A model generated the notes under the pieces. That model saw only the letters and a list, made by a program, of their open reading frames with translations. It ran no database searches and was not told the DNA's origin. From contig NC_134013.1 of NCBI RefSeq assembly GCF_040712315.1, forward strand, positions 33,577,001 through 33,641,000: a stretch of 64,000 nt of DNA, read 5' to 3'. This DNA comes from Castanea sativa. Taxonomy: Eukaryota; Streptophyta; Magnoliopsida; Fagales; Fagaceae. Both the position numbers and the translations under genes were made by a program. Position 1 is the first letter of the stretch. The number at the start of each line of letters is the position of its first letter. This document shows positions 49,301 through 59,915 of this stretch, one piece after another.

Positions 49301-51035
49301 GCGATAGGGAATCAGTGGATCACCTACTTCTTCATTGTAAGTTCTCTCATGCCTTATGGTGTGAAGTTTTTGCAGTGTTTGGGATTCAATGGGTCATGCC
49401 AAGGTCAGTGAACTCTTTTTCTATATTTGGAGAAACTGGTTTGGAAAGCATCGTTCAACCATTTGGAATATGGTCCCGGCATGTGTAATGTGGTTAGTCT
49501 AGTAGGAACGTAATGCCCACATTTTTGAAGATAAGGCGAGAACTTTGGAATATCTAAAAAGTCTACTTTTTCGTACTTTGTTTCTTTGGGCTCGTGTTTG
49601 GGGGTGTACGAACTGTACTGCTGTATCTGATTTTTTAGTTTCTATTTCCTTTACTTCTTGATTTTCTTGTATTTGGTTCATTGTTCAACATGTTCACCAT
49701 CGTGAACATGATGTTCAATTCTTTTCAATAAAAGTCTTATTTCTTATCACAAAAAAAAAAAAAAAAAAAAAAAAAATGAGATCATTAGCATTTTTGAGGT
49801 CATACAAATCATTATCATAATCTTCAAAATATCTTCCAACATTATTATTATGTTGGGTCGGATTGTGTCAGTAATACTCAAAGCAAAAGCTACAAGAGTA
49901 AAACTACAAATTTGAGAAAATGTTATCAAACACAACAAATTATCATAGACACCCATGTAATTTGACAATCCAACATTAGCACATGGAAAACCAAAAACAA
50001 AAAATCACACTCTCAATTATCCACATTTTATACCTCTTACAAAAGTTTAAAAAAGCGAAAGATATCAAACTATTCAGCCAATAAAACTAACTCTTACAAT
50101 AATATGGGGCCGTTTTGCAAGGTTGATAGACTGTTGCACCATGTCTACCCCTCCAACAAGCTGCAAAAGTTTGGCAAAGATTCATATTAAAGAGATCAAT
50201 TGACGCTAACAAAAATGCAAATTTAACAAGAAATTTATATCCAACAACAATATCATACAAATTGAACCTGACAATCAAAGCATCAAAAGCTCTAGCAATT
50301 AAAAGTTTCCTTGGTCTTGAAACTAAAAGTTTTTTTTTTTATCAATAATGGAAAACCCATGTACAAAGGAAGTGTACTAGGAAGACATCATCTATACTTC
50401 CTTTATACTTGAGGTAGACCCTTTTCATTAACAGAACTTATTATGACTTCTAATTATAAAAGAGAATTTGCCATCATGTAATAATACAAAGTTGGTACCA
50501 AAAAAAAAATACTCACCACTGCACACTTAACCCCAATGCCAGCTCCTAAAGCTTCAAACTGCTCAGCAATTTGAATTGCAAGCTCCCTGGAAAAACAAAA
50601 AAGACCCAGATGCAAAATTAATTCAAAAACTCTTCCTATAACATAGAAAACAATATAAAAAAAAATTAAAAGACCCAGATGCAAAATCAATTCAAAAACT
50701 CTTTCTAGAAGATAGAACACACTAAAGAAATTTTAAAAATAAATAAATAAAGCAAGGGTGAAATAAATACGAAACCTTGTTGGGGAGAGGACACAAGCAA
50801 AGAAAGGTTGTGGAGAGTCTAAGAGGGACTGCAAAATGGGAAGAGCAAAGGCACCAGTTTTACCAGAACCGGTTAGAGCAAGACCAATCAAGTCTTTTCC
50901 TTCAAGTGCATGGGGAATTGCTTCTGCTTGTATCTTTGATGGGTATTTCCAGTTCATACGATCACAAGCCTCTAGCAATTGTTCACATAATCCTAAATCC
51001 TTAAAACTCTTGCCTTCTTCTCTGTCTCCTTCCAT
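34903..51035 (-). CDS. RH10: DEAD-box ATP-dependent RNA helicase, RH10 / DDX47 / Rrp3 type (12 exons)
   Basis: Exons in gene order: 51035-50776, 50586-50517, 50160-50098, 47513-47439, 42732-42613, 41996-41955, 41867-41793, 40646-40500, 40349-40212, 38766-38655, 38545-38457, 35034-34903. All introns are GT..AG, phases agree, and the joined frame is 440 codons plus stop, close to the family's usual length. Motifs: Q motif Phe11 to Gln36, motif I TGSGKT (55-60), PTR (85-87), GG (113-114), TPGR (134-137), DEAD (159-162), SAT (190-192), TDVASRGLD (305-313), [11 protein letters not shown] (334-344). The lysine-rich tail ends KSSKKMKK. In yeast and humans this helicase acts in the nucleolus in 18S pre-rRNA processing; the same role is inferred here. 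Introns 3, 4 and 11 are long and contain LINE remnants, yet no exon is damaged. Near motif VI, DYK replaces the more common DYI. Confidence 0.93.
36616..36750 (-). mobile_element. short LINE tail insertion in helicase intron 11, with TSD
   Basis: A body of about 97 bp (36635-36731), read on the minus strand, ends ...tattacctatc followed by an A run. It is flanked by imperfect 19-bp direct repeats: aattcgtttttaatatctc (36616-36634) and aattcatttttcatatctc (36732-36750). This is a severely 5'-truncated LINE copy. Confidence 0.7.
37210..38275 (+). pseudogene. 5'-truncated LINE (L1 type) ORF2 remnant in helicase intron 11
   Basis: The plus strand encodes [20 protein letters not shown], then after frame changes [20 protein letters not shown] and [17 protein letters not shown], the C-terminal part of plant L1 ORF2 downstream of the reverse transcriptase. 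It ends at cttacctatcaaaaaaaa (about 38275). Frameshifts and stops make it inert. A 130-bp MITE interrupts it at 37554-37683. It runs antisense to the helicase gene. Confidence 0.8.
37554..37683. mobile_element. MITE nested inside the intronic LINE remnant
   Basis: The 130-bp segment begins tggtccgtttggattgaggg and ends in the near-complement ccctcaatccaaacaggcca. The inner arms (agagtagagtagagtaaa / tttactctactctcctc) extend the inverted repeat to nearly half the length. It must have inserted after the LINE. Confidence 0.8.
43426..46539 (-). mobile_element. 5'-truncated L1-type LINE in helicase intron 4, with TSD, sense to the gene
   Basis: The body (43439-46526) reads on the minus strand: the end of the endonuclease (HCPLLVEAG), a linker, the reverse transcriptase N-part ([39 protein letters not shown]), the catalytic [10 protein letters not shown] block near 45130, and the C-terminal region to an A run at 43439-43449. 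Imperfect 13-bp direct repeats tcttgcagcatgt (43426-43438) and tcttgcaacatgt (46527-46539) flank it. Several stops and frame changes disable ORF2. The insertion makes up two thirds of intron 4. Confidence 0.88.
47896..48150 (-). mobile_element. LINE 3'-tail fragment in helicase intron 3
   Basis: The segment resembles the 3' ends of the other LINEs in reverse: a T run, ataagtaataagttatattga, then aggaagtgtacaagg. A similar short copy is at about 50330-50400 (tcaataatggaaaacccatg ... aggaagtgtactagg). Both are non-coding and read in the same direction as the host gene. Confidence 0.55.
48205..49776 (+). pseudogene. 5'-truncated L1-type LINE ORF2 C-terminal part in helicase intron 3
   Basis: From about 48270 the plus strand reads [13 protein letters not shown] and [13 protein letters not shown], has a TAG, then the long frame 48391-49488 with [31 protein letters not shown], the zf-RVT-like region ([12 protein letters not shown]) and [18 protein letters not shown] polyadenylation-like aataaa near 49727 and an A run at 49751-49776 end it. 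It is antisense to the helicase gene. The exact 5' junction and TSD were not resolved. Confidence 0.85.
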
Positions 51036-51057
51036 TGTTTCACAATAACTAAACTGT

Positions 51058-51081
51058 CTCTCTCTCTCTCTCTCTCTCTCT
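51058..51081 (-). repeat. GA microsatellite in the helicase 5' leader
   Basis: A run of TC on the plus strand (GA in the transcript) begins about 23 bases upstream of the start codon. Such runs are frequent in plant 5' leaders and length-polymorphic. Confidence 0.85.
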
Positions 51082-51130
51082 TCTCAAACTTGGAAGACGA
51101 CGAATGTGATAGAGTATAAGTGATTAGGGG

Positions 51131-51178
51131 TAGGGTTTTGGTCAATAAGGCCCGGCGCAGCCCACTCAGCCCAGCCCA
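51131..51178 (-). promoter_or_regulatory. telo box and site II motifs upstream of the helicase gene
   Basis: On the minus strand AAACCCTA (telo box) occupies 51131-51138. Just upstream, three TGGGCT (site II, TGGGCY) motifs lie at 51159-51164, 51168-51173 and 51173-51178. They are about 95-145 bases upstream of the ATG codon. This pair of elements is known from promoters of plant ribosomal-protein and ribosome-biogenesis genes, which fits an Rrp3-type helicase. Confidence 0.75.
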
Positions 51179-51189
51179 GCCCTCTTAAT

Positions 51190-51500
51190 GAAAAAAAAAA
51201 AATAAAAAATTACCAAAGTGATAAGTGATGACCCGAGAGGGCTCTACTTTTTCTTTTCTTTTCTTTTTTTTTTTTCTTTTTTTTATTTGTAAAGGTTAAT
51301 AATTTCTATTCACTCTAATTTGGGATTCTTATATTTTTAAAATCACAAAAATACTTAAGAGTATGATGGATATTTTGCATGTATGGGTATTATTGTGATT
51401 AGAAAAAATAGTAATCCTAAATTATAATGAATATAAATTATTAACTTTTACTTTTCAGAAAATAAAAAATAAAAGAGTTTCACACGCGTACTCAGAATCT
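51190..51500. mobile_element. probable MITE upstream of the helicase gene
   Basis: About 51281-51345 (aaggttaataatttctattc ... ttttaaaatcac) is the inverted complement, with differences, of about 51390-51450. The flanking sequences gagggctctactttttc and agtttcacacgcgtac resemble those at 58745-58790 (cactcacgcgtgtgtttaga), where another copy occurs. Ends and TSD are approximate. Confidence 0.5.
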
Positions 51501-52093
51501 AATACTATTAAAAATTATTGATCTTTAGAAGAGAAAAATTGGAAAAGCCTCATGTGCATGTTCAAATGCAAGTTTTTTTTTTTTATGGGAAAGCCTCTCA
51601 TGTTGTTAAGTTTTTTAGTTCTAAAATGTAGCTATTGGTAAAGTCTCTAATGATTGAATAAGAAATATGATATTCAATTTCTACTTATACCAAAAACTGA
51701 TTGGTGTCATAGTTTGATGCAATAAGTTGAAACTCTCTTTAAAAAAATATAACCACTTAGTACATATATATTACAAAAGTTTCAAATACCAATAAAAATT
51801 AAACTAAATAAATAATATGGGAAAGGCTGACGATTGTCAATTTAATTTTTTGGCGAAACAACAATATTGGTCCCTCAAGTTTATCATGTTTGCTCTACTT
51901 TTTGATTTATACAAAAGTTCCATTGAGGTTGTTTTTTATATATTTTTGATTCGTGTGCTATTCCCCCCACTTTGTTCTAATAGAAGTTCTTAAGCAATTA
52001 AAAACCTTAATTTTTTTTTTTCCCTAAAAGTATGTTTTTTTAATGGCAAAATGAGAGGTGGGTAACAAAGGCCTAACAGAAGTTACCTCAGGG
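51501..52093. other. intergenic with a SINE fragment
   Basis: 51621-51750 is a diverged plus-strand SINE of the family at 2247-2408 (ctattggtaaagtctctaat, ccaaaaactgattggtgtca, gttgaaactctctttaaaa) lacking a clear head and TSD. The rest shows no gene. Confidence 0.6.
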
Positions 52094-52848
52094 TAAAGTG
52101 TTGGAGCATTTTAATATTAAATAATTAAAATTAATAAATTTTATAACATAAATGTAAAGATGTGGGAGTGAATGTGGAAGATGAGGAGTTAGTGAAAATG
52201 TTTAATCTCACATTGAAAAGGAGAGAGAGACTATTTTGTTTTTTTTAATTGTGGTGATTAATGGGCTAATATGAATTATCTCAAATATTGGGCCAGATAC
52301 GTACGCAAGGGTGAGGTAAAGGGTGGAGGTGTACTCCTTATCTCACCATTAATTGTGTAACTCTAGCCTATCAGAATAATATCCAACAATTAATCTTGTA
52401 ACACCCACTATATCAGAATAATGGACCTAATTAATCAGATTAATTTGAGTAGTAATTTCGTGAGGCTCATTGAGCCTATAAATAGACCCATTTAGACACA
52501 AGCCAAGTGACTAAAATATGCACTAAAAAAAAATAGAGAGATTCTTGGCAAAGAAGGGTGTTCTTTCTTGTGGAGTTTTGGGCTTAAACACTTTATGCAG
52601 AGGTTGTTCTAGCCATACGACACTTGTTGGGCTGTTGTATCCTAGGGGAGACAAGTCAGAAACGGTCTGCACTGGTTACAAAGTTTAGCCAACCAAGGGC
52701 TTGAATCTCCTTAAAGAGAGCGAGTGCCGCGCCTTAGTCCAAAAAGTGTTGTGTAATCTCTTTCTTTAAACTAATAAAAAATTAAGAAGTATTATTCAGT
52801 TTCTCTTCGTGTTGTTTCCATTATCATTGTGTTTGCACCAACATAAAG
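52094..52848 (+). mobile_element. solo LTR, 745 bp, with perfect 5-bp TSD
   Basis: The LTR (52099-52843) begins TGTTGGAGCA and ends TGCACCAACA, i.e. TGTTGG..CCAACA, and is flanked by the direct repeat taaag (52094-52098, 52844-52848). It contains a TATA-like cctataaatag near 52477 and aataaaaaa near 52780. No internal region or second LTR is present, so the element was probably lost by recombination between its LTRs. The strand is the direction in which the TATA box and poly(A) signal read. Confidence 0.9.
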
Positions 52849-54958
52849 TATTAAGTTTTGAACCACAGATAAACAAAGTGAAAACGGCTCTAACCACAAA
52901 TGGGTTTACTATTATTTCCCCTCTATATATTTATTTATTTATTTATTTATTTATTTTATGGAGAAAAATATATGTTAAATTAAAGTCACAAATATCAAAT
53001 ATGTCATTCTTAAAATAATAAAAATAAATATAGAAATCCATTTTTTTTATAGGAAGCTCATCAACTTTTCATTACTGCGTGTGTTTGCACTCTGCAATTC
53101 AACTTGCGGGAGTCTTGAACCATAGCCAATTGAACATACCAATACCAATTGTTAGCAACAATAAATTATAAGAGTCTATTTAAGATCTGTTTATTTTGTT
53201 GAAACTAAAAACTTTTTATTGAAAATACAGTAGATAAAGGTAAAAATTAGCTAAAATAGTACTGTAAGACCCATGAATAGTACCAAAAAGTGCAGTGAGA
53301 CCTATGAATAGTGGCAAAAATAAGTTGAATAGTAAAATAAGTTGGCAAAATTAATCATACCAAATGAATACTAAATTTTTAGAAATAAGAATTCTAATTT
53401 TGTGTATTACTTAAACTAGCATGTAACTCCATGCAAACGCATAGATGCATTTAAAATTAAATAAAAATTTATTATAAAAATATAAATAATTAGTCAAATT
53501 AAATTTTTTTTAAAGCACGTAACACATGCATTCATGTGTACATATAGATACATTTAAAATTAAACACATTTTTATCATAAAATATAGATAATTAGTCAAA
53601 TTATTTTTTTAAAGTAAACGTAATTATTCACATATTAAAGTTCTTGCCTAAATTTAATATTACTTATGATAATTTTTTTTCTAATTTTTAATAAGATAGA
53701 ATGTGTGGTGATTTTTGTTATGTGGTGATTTTTCTTTTATTTATTTATTGAGAAACATGTGGTGATTTTTATTGAGTATACGTGATTTTTAAAAAAAAAA
53801 ATTATAGTTCATTAATATTAGCTTCTAAGTATTTTGCACTTATTAATTCACTTGATACAAAGATTAAAAAATTTAAGTAGACACATGGTACAAGTTTAAG
53901 TGAATAATTATGAGATTCTTTGTGATCTAAGAAAATATCTATTTCATAATTGATTGTTCTTATACAATTAAAAACTTATGATTCGGTTGAACCCTGACAA
54001 TTCAAGATCATATGATAACCTTGATTAATAATGCACTTAGAAATTTTTTTCAAAAAAACTCATTCACTTTAAAATATGATTTCTATTTGAAATTATTAGA
54101 AATTCATCTAAACAATAAGAAAAACATAATTGAACTTATTGAAAGCATGGAAGAACTAATACATCAGAAGAAATCTAATTGAACAATCAAATATGTTGTT
54201 GATAAAATCCTAAAAAGAATCACATTGAATATTCATACTGTATAGTAGAAACATAACCCCTAGCCCTAGCAAAGAGTTTAGATTGCCATTAGAGAAAGAA
54301 AAATACAAGGTTTTCTCTACCCAAAATTCGTTCTCACAACCTCCCTTCCAAACCCTACATAAAAGTGTCCAAAGAAAATAAAACTTTTACTAATTTCATT
54401 TCTGTCCAGGTTTACAACAATAACTTATGAGTTAATTTTGGCTTTCAAAACTTGAGAATTTCAAAAAACTCAAAACTAGAAAGTTGTAGATATTTAAGTC
54501 ACAGTTTAACCCATCTAGCCTTGTGTCAATTGGATTTTTGAGAAGAGAGATACGCCCAAAATACTGATTAGTGCTCAGATTAGATTTTTCCTTTTCAGAT
54601 TATGCCTCTTTGATTTTTTTTTTCCTTATTTAAAGCTTCCAATCATGGTAGACGATCCAAACACTCCAGCTGCACCTTCTTAGACAATTAAGCATGATCT
54701 TTTAGCTCCACTTAATTCTAATTTGGCTTCCATTCTCTCACAAATTCCTGTAAATTCATATTTCTCACATGATTCCTAGAAATAGAAAATTATACACAAT
54801 AAATGGCATCTTATTCAAGAAATTATGTAAAGATAAATAATAGGAACTAATGCAAATCATGGTTTAATCATACAAATTAAGTATAGTAATAAAGAGATAA
54901 TGCTCACATACATATATAACAAGTATACATTTTAAAGCGTTATATGTTTCACCTTTTA

Positions 54959-54960
<2 letters not shown>
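52849..54960. other. intergenic, AT-rich, no gene seen
   Basis: Contains an ATTT microsatellite at about 52927-52957 and related phrases around 53405-53520 and 53515-53620 (acatgcattcatgtgtac, aaattaaa.a.atttattataaaa, ataattagtcaaatta), a diverged tandem duplication of about 110 bp. No open frame with a known motif. Confidence 0.45.
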
Positions 54961-54988
<28 letters not shown>

Positions 54989-55004
<16 letters not shown>

Positions 55005-56086
55005 CTGATAAAGTAATTCTTGGTTTGCCTTTTATTAACTCTTTGTATCATTTCCTTACTGAGGAAGATGGAATTACTACTGATCCTTTTGGACAAAAAG
55101 TAAAATTCAAATTTTGTACAAAGTGTGAAGCCCATAATAAACACCTTAACTTTATTAAACAAAAGGATAGCTCTACTCAATTGTTGCCAACAATTATTAC
55201 AGACTGCCACAGTGTCCTGATGGATGATAGATACCATAATAATATGAATATCTCTTCTGTTGACTCCTTGCATGATGACAAAATCCCTAGTGAAAGGCAT
55301 ATCTTCACCAAAGGCCTTCCTATAATTCCTACGGATGCTAAAACTCATGAAAGTCTTCTTTGCATAAGACTTTTGACCAAGTCTTTGCATTGGTCCAAAA
55401 CTTTCCGTAGCATGATGTCCTCCTACAAAAATATTCTCCAACACAATCATGCTTATTCTAACATTCATTGTCCGGCACAACTATTACATATTTTACATAT
55501 TAAACTTTGGCTTTTGAAACATACTTTTCAAAAGAATTTTATTGATACTATTGACTCACACTTTTTTAAAAAATATTCTGTTATACTATTAACTATGACC
55601 AACTGGCTTAACATCCTCTCCCTTACTTGGCAGGACAAAATAAGATTTAATACTACCACTACTAAGTGGAATATTATGACTTCTTCGGCAGAGAAGAGGG
55701 ACAAGGGGAAAGCACCTGCACAAGACTTTCCTCAAGACGAAAGGTTCCCAGCGGGATACCCTTTTGTAATGCATGAAGGCGCAATCCGATGTTGGAGTAC
55801 TTTACCCAAATGGGAAAAGAATAATTGGATGAATGTTCAACCTTCCAAGCATCTTGTTCTTATTAACGGATATACTCACCAAGGCCAATGGTATGAAGGC
55901 AATGCTTATGTTTCCCATAAACATCCCTATGCTCTTGCTGAATGTTGGAGAAGTTACTTTAATAATCGAATTCTTGATGTCTCCGAAGAATTATGGAAAG
56001 ACTACCATTTCTTTGGGGAGGCTTTCACCTCAGTGCTTTCTTTATCACTTTTGCAAGTAATCAAAACAATTTCAAGGGGTGGGTGA
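54989..56086 (+). CDS. viral-relic ORF: end of retropepsin-like protease plus unassigned region
   Basis: A 366-codon uninterrupted frame. Near the start, VILGLPFINSLYHF and GITTDPFGQKVKFKF match the conserved closing motif (ILGxPF) of retropepsin-like proteases in caulimovirid polyproteins. The catalytic Asp triad would lie upstream and is missing, because the frame begins in the TA repeat. Residues from about 60 on (for example KLWLLKHTFQKNF, SAEKRDKGKAPAQDF, VLINGYTHQGQWYEGNAYV) are not recognised. An internal ATG at 55677 precedes the KGKAP segment and may mark a separate original ORF. The 3' 85 bases overlap the opposing movement-protein frame. No promoter evidence; expression is unknown. 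Confidence 0.6.
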
Positions 56087-57490
56087 GTGAATTTAACAAC
56101 AGTTTTATCATGTTTAACAAAAGCAGACTTTTTTATTACGTTCAAGTAATTGGTATGAACCTCATTTCTTGAAACATAATAATTCTCAAGATAATCAAAA
56201 AACAAAATATGTTGTTTTAACAAATTCATTTTTTCTCTCCGTTTCCTTTTGATTCTGTCTTTCTCAGACTGAGCAAAAGTACTTTGGTAATACTTTCTTT
56301 TATCACGGTTTACTTTAGAAAATAATTCATTACTTAAAGCAACCATATCAATTTGAAAAGCAGGGGTTTCAACATCCATATCCATCAAATTTATCACACG
56401 CAAATGTTTAAAAGGAGGAGGAGTTTCAATAGGTGGAAAATCAGATCCAGAAGGAGCTTCAGATTTTGCATCTTCTTCTTCTTCATGGTCATCTTTTGGA
56501 AGAAATTCTGGTTTAGTTGAATAATAAGTATTGCTAACTTGGGAATTGTTGCTAGCAACTCCTTTTAGCTTTAAATCAAGTGGTTCAAAATTCTTTTTCA
56601 AAAATTCGTCAACATCAGCATTTCTTTTAACAATACTTTCAGATCCAACAAAGGACTTTCTTCCTTCATTGATTCTTAAAGGTTTGTGAGTAGGAAAACA
56701 TTTGGTATCATCAAAAAATATTTTCACAGTTCCATCAGAATATTGTGCAATTTTAGTAAGATCAAGTTCATCAAAAACAGGTTTAACAGGTGGTGCAACT
56801 TGTTCCAAAGTCCATTCTTTGGGAAGAGTAATATCTTGCCATTGAATCATTTTAGGGACTTGGATCTTAGCATCAGGTGTGGAACATTGAATCAACATAG
56901 TTTTTCCAGCAGGATCACGTCCTCTAGACCGAGGAGTTAGCTGGGAATCAAGCAATCTATAAAAAATTCGATAAATAAGAGTAAAGGGTCTACTACCATC
57001 ATCCATATCATAACCAGCAGTTAATATATTCAAAATTAAAGTTTTAATAATATTAGGATCATCAAGAGCAAGAGCAAGATCAGGATAACAATCAAAATAA
57101 ACAGGACCATCATACAAAGAAGCAGTAATCATGCCAAGAATGCTATCATTAAATTTCTTAAATCTAGCATCACATAAACACATAAGCACAAAAGCATCAA
57201 TTCCTTTTCTTGTTAAAGGTTTAACAGCAACTTGAACCAAACCAATGTGTAAATATTTAAGATTTTTCTTGGACAAAAACTCGTTAATATTTTTCTTGGA
57301 AAATAAACAACATTTTTCATGAGTTCTAGAAATAGAAAAAGTTTGTTCAACAGTTCGAGCTCTATATTCAGAGAAAATACTTTTTTCAGTCCAATTAAGA
57401 TCGTAAACAGATTTAGTAGAAACTTTAGGAATATTTCATTTTCTAAAATCTGGGTACTCACTTTCTCCAACAGTGAGGTCTTCTTCATTC
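56002..57490 (-). pseudogene. 30K-superfamily movement protein relic of a caulimovirid
   Basis: The minus-strand frame is open from about 57490, crosses one TGA at 57436-57438, and then runs to a stop at 56002-56004. Around 57260-56930 it carries YLHIGLVQVAVKPL, LTRKGIDAFVLMCLCDARF, LYDGPVYFDCYPDLALALDD and GSRPFTLIYRIFYRL, the conserved core of 30K movement proteins, which enlarge plasmodesmata for virus passage. The C-terminal half is charged (DDHEEEEDAKSEAPSG) with a basic patch (KDRIKRKRREKMN). The last residues are read from sequence of the opposing frame, so the natural end has been replaced at the junction near 56085. The true N-terminus is not seen. Confidence 0.8.
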
Positions 57491-57525
57491 ACAATATATA
57501 TATGTATGAGTTATATATTTGAATT

Positions 57526-59915
57526 TTTTTTAGTTATATAATTATGTTTTTTATGGTTTATTATAATGAATTTCTCGTTTTTTACACTAAATTAACTAAT
57601 TTGGCAGAAAAATTTAAAAAATTAGATTAGATAGGACACATGGCACAAAATTAAATTCTAATTAAAAATTAATTTTTACACTAAATTAACTTACTTGGCA
57701 CAAAATTCTAAAATTTAAATTATATGAGACACATTGTGAAAAATTAGACTCTAATTAAATTCAAATTTGAAATTTAATTGGATTTTCTCTCTGCTTTACC
57801 TATTATTATATATATAGATATATAGATTATATGATAAATTTTGGCTTGGCTTTAAGGGGCTTCCCCCAATTTGGACCGGATTTTTTTTTGTTCCAAAATA
57901 CTCCTATACCCTAGGTTTAAGTAAAGACAAAACTAAATGATAGTCTGGTCAAAATACATGTCTAATTTACACTAAAACACTGCCTACAAAATAAGACCAC
58001 TCTTCTACTAACCCACTTCTTCGAAACAACTATACGTTTATTAGTTTTTTTAATAGAAAAAAAAGTTAAACACCCCATGTTTATTAAAAAAAAAACTAAA
58101 TAGTTATCCAAAAAAAAAAAACTAAACTAAATAGATATATAATTTTTTATATATATATATATATAAGTATATACATCTTTAACTTCCACTAAAACATTGC
58201 CTACAAAACAAGAATACTCTTTCAATGATTTTCAAATTGATTTATCCGTTTACGAGAATTTTACCCCAACTTAATTAATTAATATATTTTTTTTAATCAA
58301 AACATGATATTGTTTATATTTTATCATTTATCAAGTAAGATAGAAAATTTTTCATAAGTATTATTGTGGTTTATTGGGATTAATACATTATAATTGAAGT
58401 GTCAATAATAAACCCCTCATAGGCTCCTACTCTCACAGTAGTAGCCCCACTAATATGGTCATAAGGTTAATATAAATTAATGTGTTTTTTTTTTTTTACA
58501 TATAATTTTTATATTGAGTGTTTAATTTACAAGTGGATAAAGTAATTTGAAAATCAATAGGAGAGTTGCCCTATTTTTAAGCAATGTTTTAGTGTGAGTT
58601 AGAGTTGTATTTTTACTAAATTATTCTTTAATTTTATCTCTACTTAAACATAGGGATGTAAGGATTTTTTTAACCAAAAAAATAAGGATCTCAAACCAGA
58701 GAAGCTCCTTAAAATGTAGTATGGAGTAGGCTCTGAGCATGCACTCACGCGTGTGTTTAGAGGCTCTTCTTTTTTTCTTTTTTCTTTTTTGTAAAAATTA
58801 ATAATTTGCATAAATTATAATTTGAGATTTATATATTTTCCAATCACAAAAAAAAACCTAGAGGTGTAATGAGTGTTAAGTGTTTGTGGTGAAATAATTT
58901 TATGTGATATTAATAGTTAAAAAAAAAAATTGTATGGAAGTTTTTTTTATTGGAACTGTTGGTAGTTTTTTTTTTTTTTTTTTTTTTTTCTTTTTAGGAA
59001 TTGTGGGTGGATAGCATTTCTTTCTTATTTTTGGTTAGAAACGTACGGTAGTGGGGCTGAGAAGTGGGATATGTGAGGGTAGTGGGAAATTTTAGTTAAT
59101 TTAACATTTTAACCTTATTTCTCTTTTTAAGGAATAAGAATAGATTAATTGAATTAGAGGTATTTTTTACAGTAAAAAATAATAATAACTACTTTTCGAA
59201 TCCTCTTAATATATACAAATAAAAAAAATTAAAATTAAAACAAACACACATCTTTTTGTAAAAACACATCTGTCGTATTGATAAAAAAAACACACATCCA
59301 CCATTATTACAAAAAAAAAAAACCCAGCCGTACACCCACATTTTAGTCATGCACACAAATTCAAACTTCTACCCAACATATTTAAATCTCCCCATTATCA
59401 TTAAGCAGTTATAATGTTATCAAATTACTTTCCATCTCTTCCATAAAAAATTTAAAAAAAATACTTCTCATCTCCATCCTCAAGTCCCTGCTTTTTTATA
59501 CTAAGAAGAGCAAACATTTTTGCATTTTAGCAATAGGTGACTATGTGCCAAAGGAAGCCACTCAAAAAGGTATTTACTCATCATTTTCTTTCTGTTCATG
59601 TTAGATAATTTAAGCTTGTATGTTTTTGGAACCTCTGTTACCAAATTCTATTTAATACCGTTGTTTTATAACTTCTTTTGGAATTTGATGTTTACAACAT
59701 ATTAATTTAGCTCAAAAGCTATGAGACTTACATAGCGGATATGTTATCTAACTGCAACTTTGGTTAGTTTGTCTCTTCTAATTTTTATTTTTTATTTTAC
59801 ATAAATATTTACACATGATATGTATTCTTTGTGATAATTTCTATTTTTCTTAATCAAGGTTGGTAATGCGTTACAATCATGGAATAAATAGATACAAGAA
59901 AAATAAACTCTACTT
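57526..59915. other. intergenic, AT-rich, with MITE-like fragments
   Basis: No gene recognised. 58745-58920 resembles the MITE at 51190-51500. Long T or A runs lie at 58483-58497 and 58960-58990. The phrase cactaaaacattgcctacaa occurs in similar form at about 57970 and 58188, a diverged duplication that includes the surrounding aactaaatag words. Confidence 0.45.

Larger units (their letters stand above)
54963..57525. mobile_element. endogenous caulimovirid (plant pararetrovirus) relic, rearranged, between TA repeats
   Basis: Two virus-like coding blocks face each other: a plus-strand frame (54989-56086) starting in the C-terminal end of a retropepsin-like protease, and a minus-strand movement-protein frame (57490-56002). 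The block is bordered by a TA microsatellite at 54963-55001 and a short TA stretch at about 57495-57525. Relics of some caulimovirids are known to sit in TA-rich repeats. Natural genomes carry these domains on one strand, so the arrangement reflects rearrangement during or after integration. Reverse transcriptase and RNase H are not seen. The relic is incomplete and interrupted and cannot produce virus by itself. Confidence 0.7.

Noticed and set aside
48281..49792. TSD for the plus-strand LINE (tgagat... at 48290 and 49777)
   Set aside because: Only six to seven bases agree, and LINE coding homology already lies upstream of the proposed left copy.
54956..55480. 174-codon minus frame opposite the viral-relic ORF
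   Set aside because: Its end is TA microsatellite (YIYIYIY) and it is a shadow of the plus frame, which has the protease motif.
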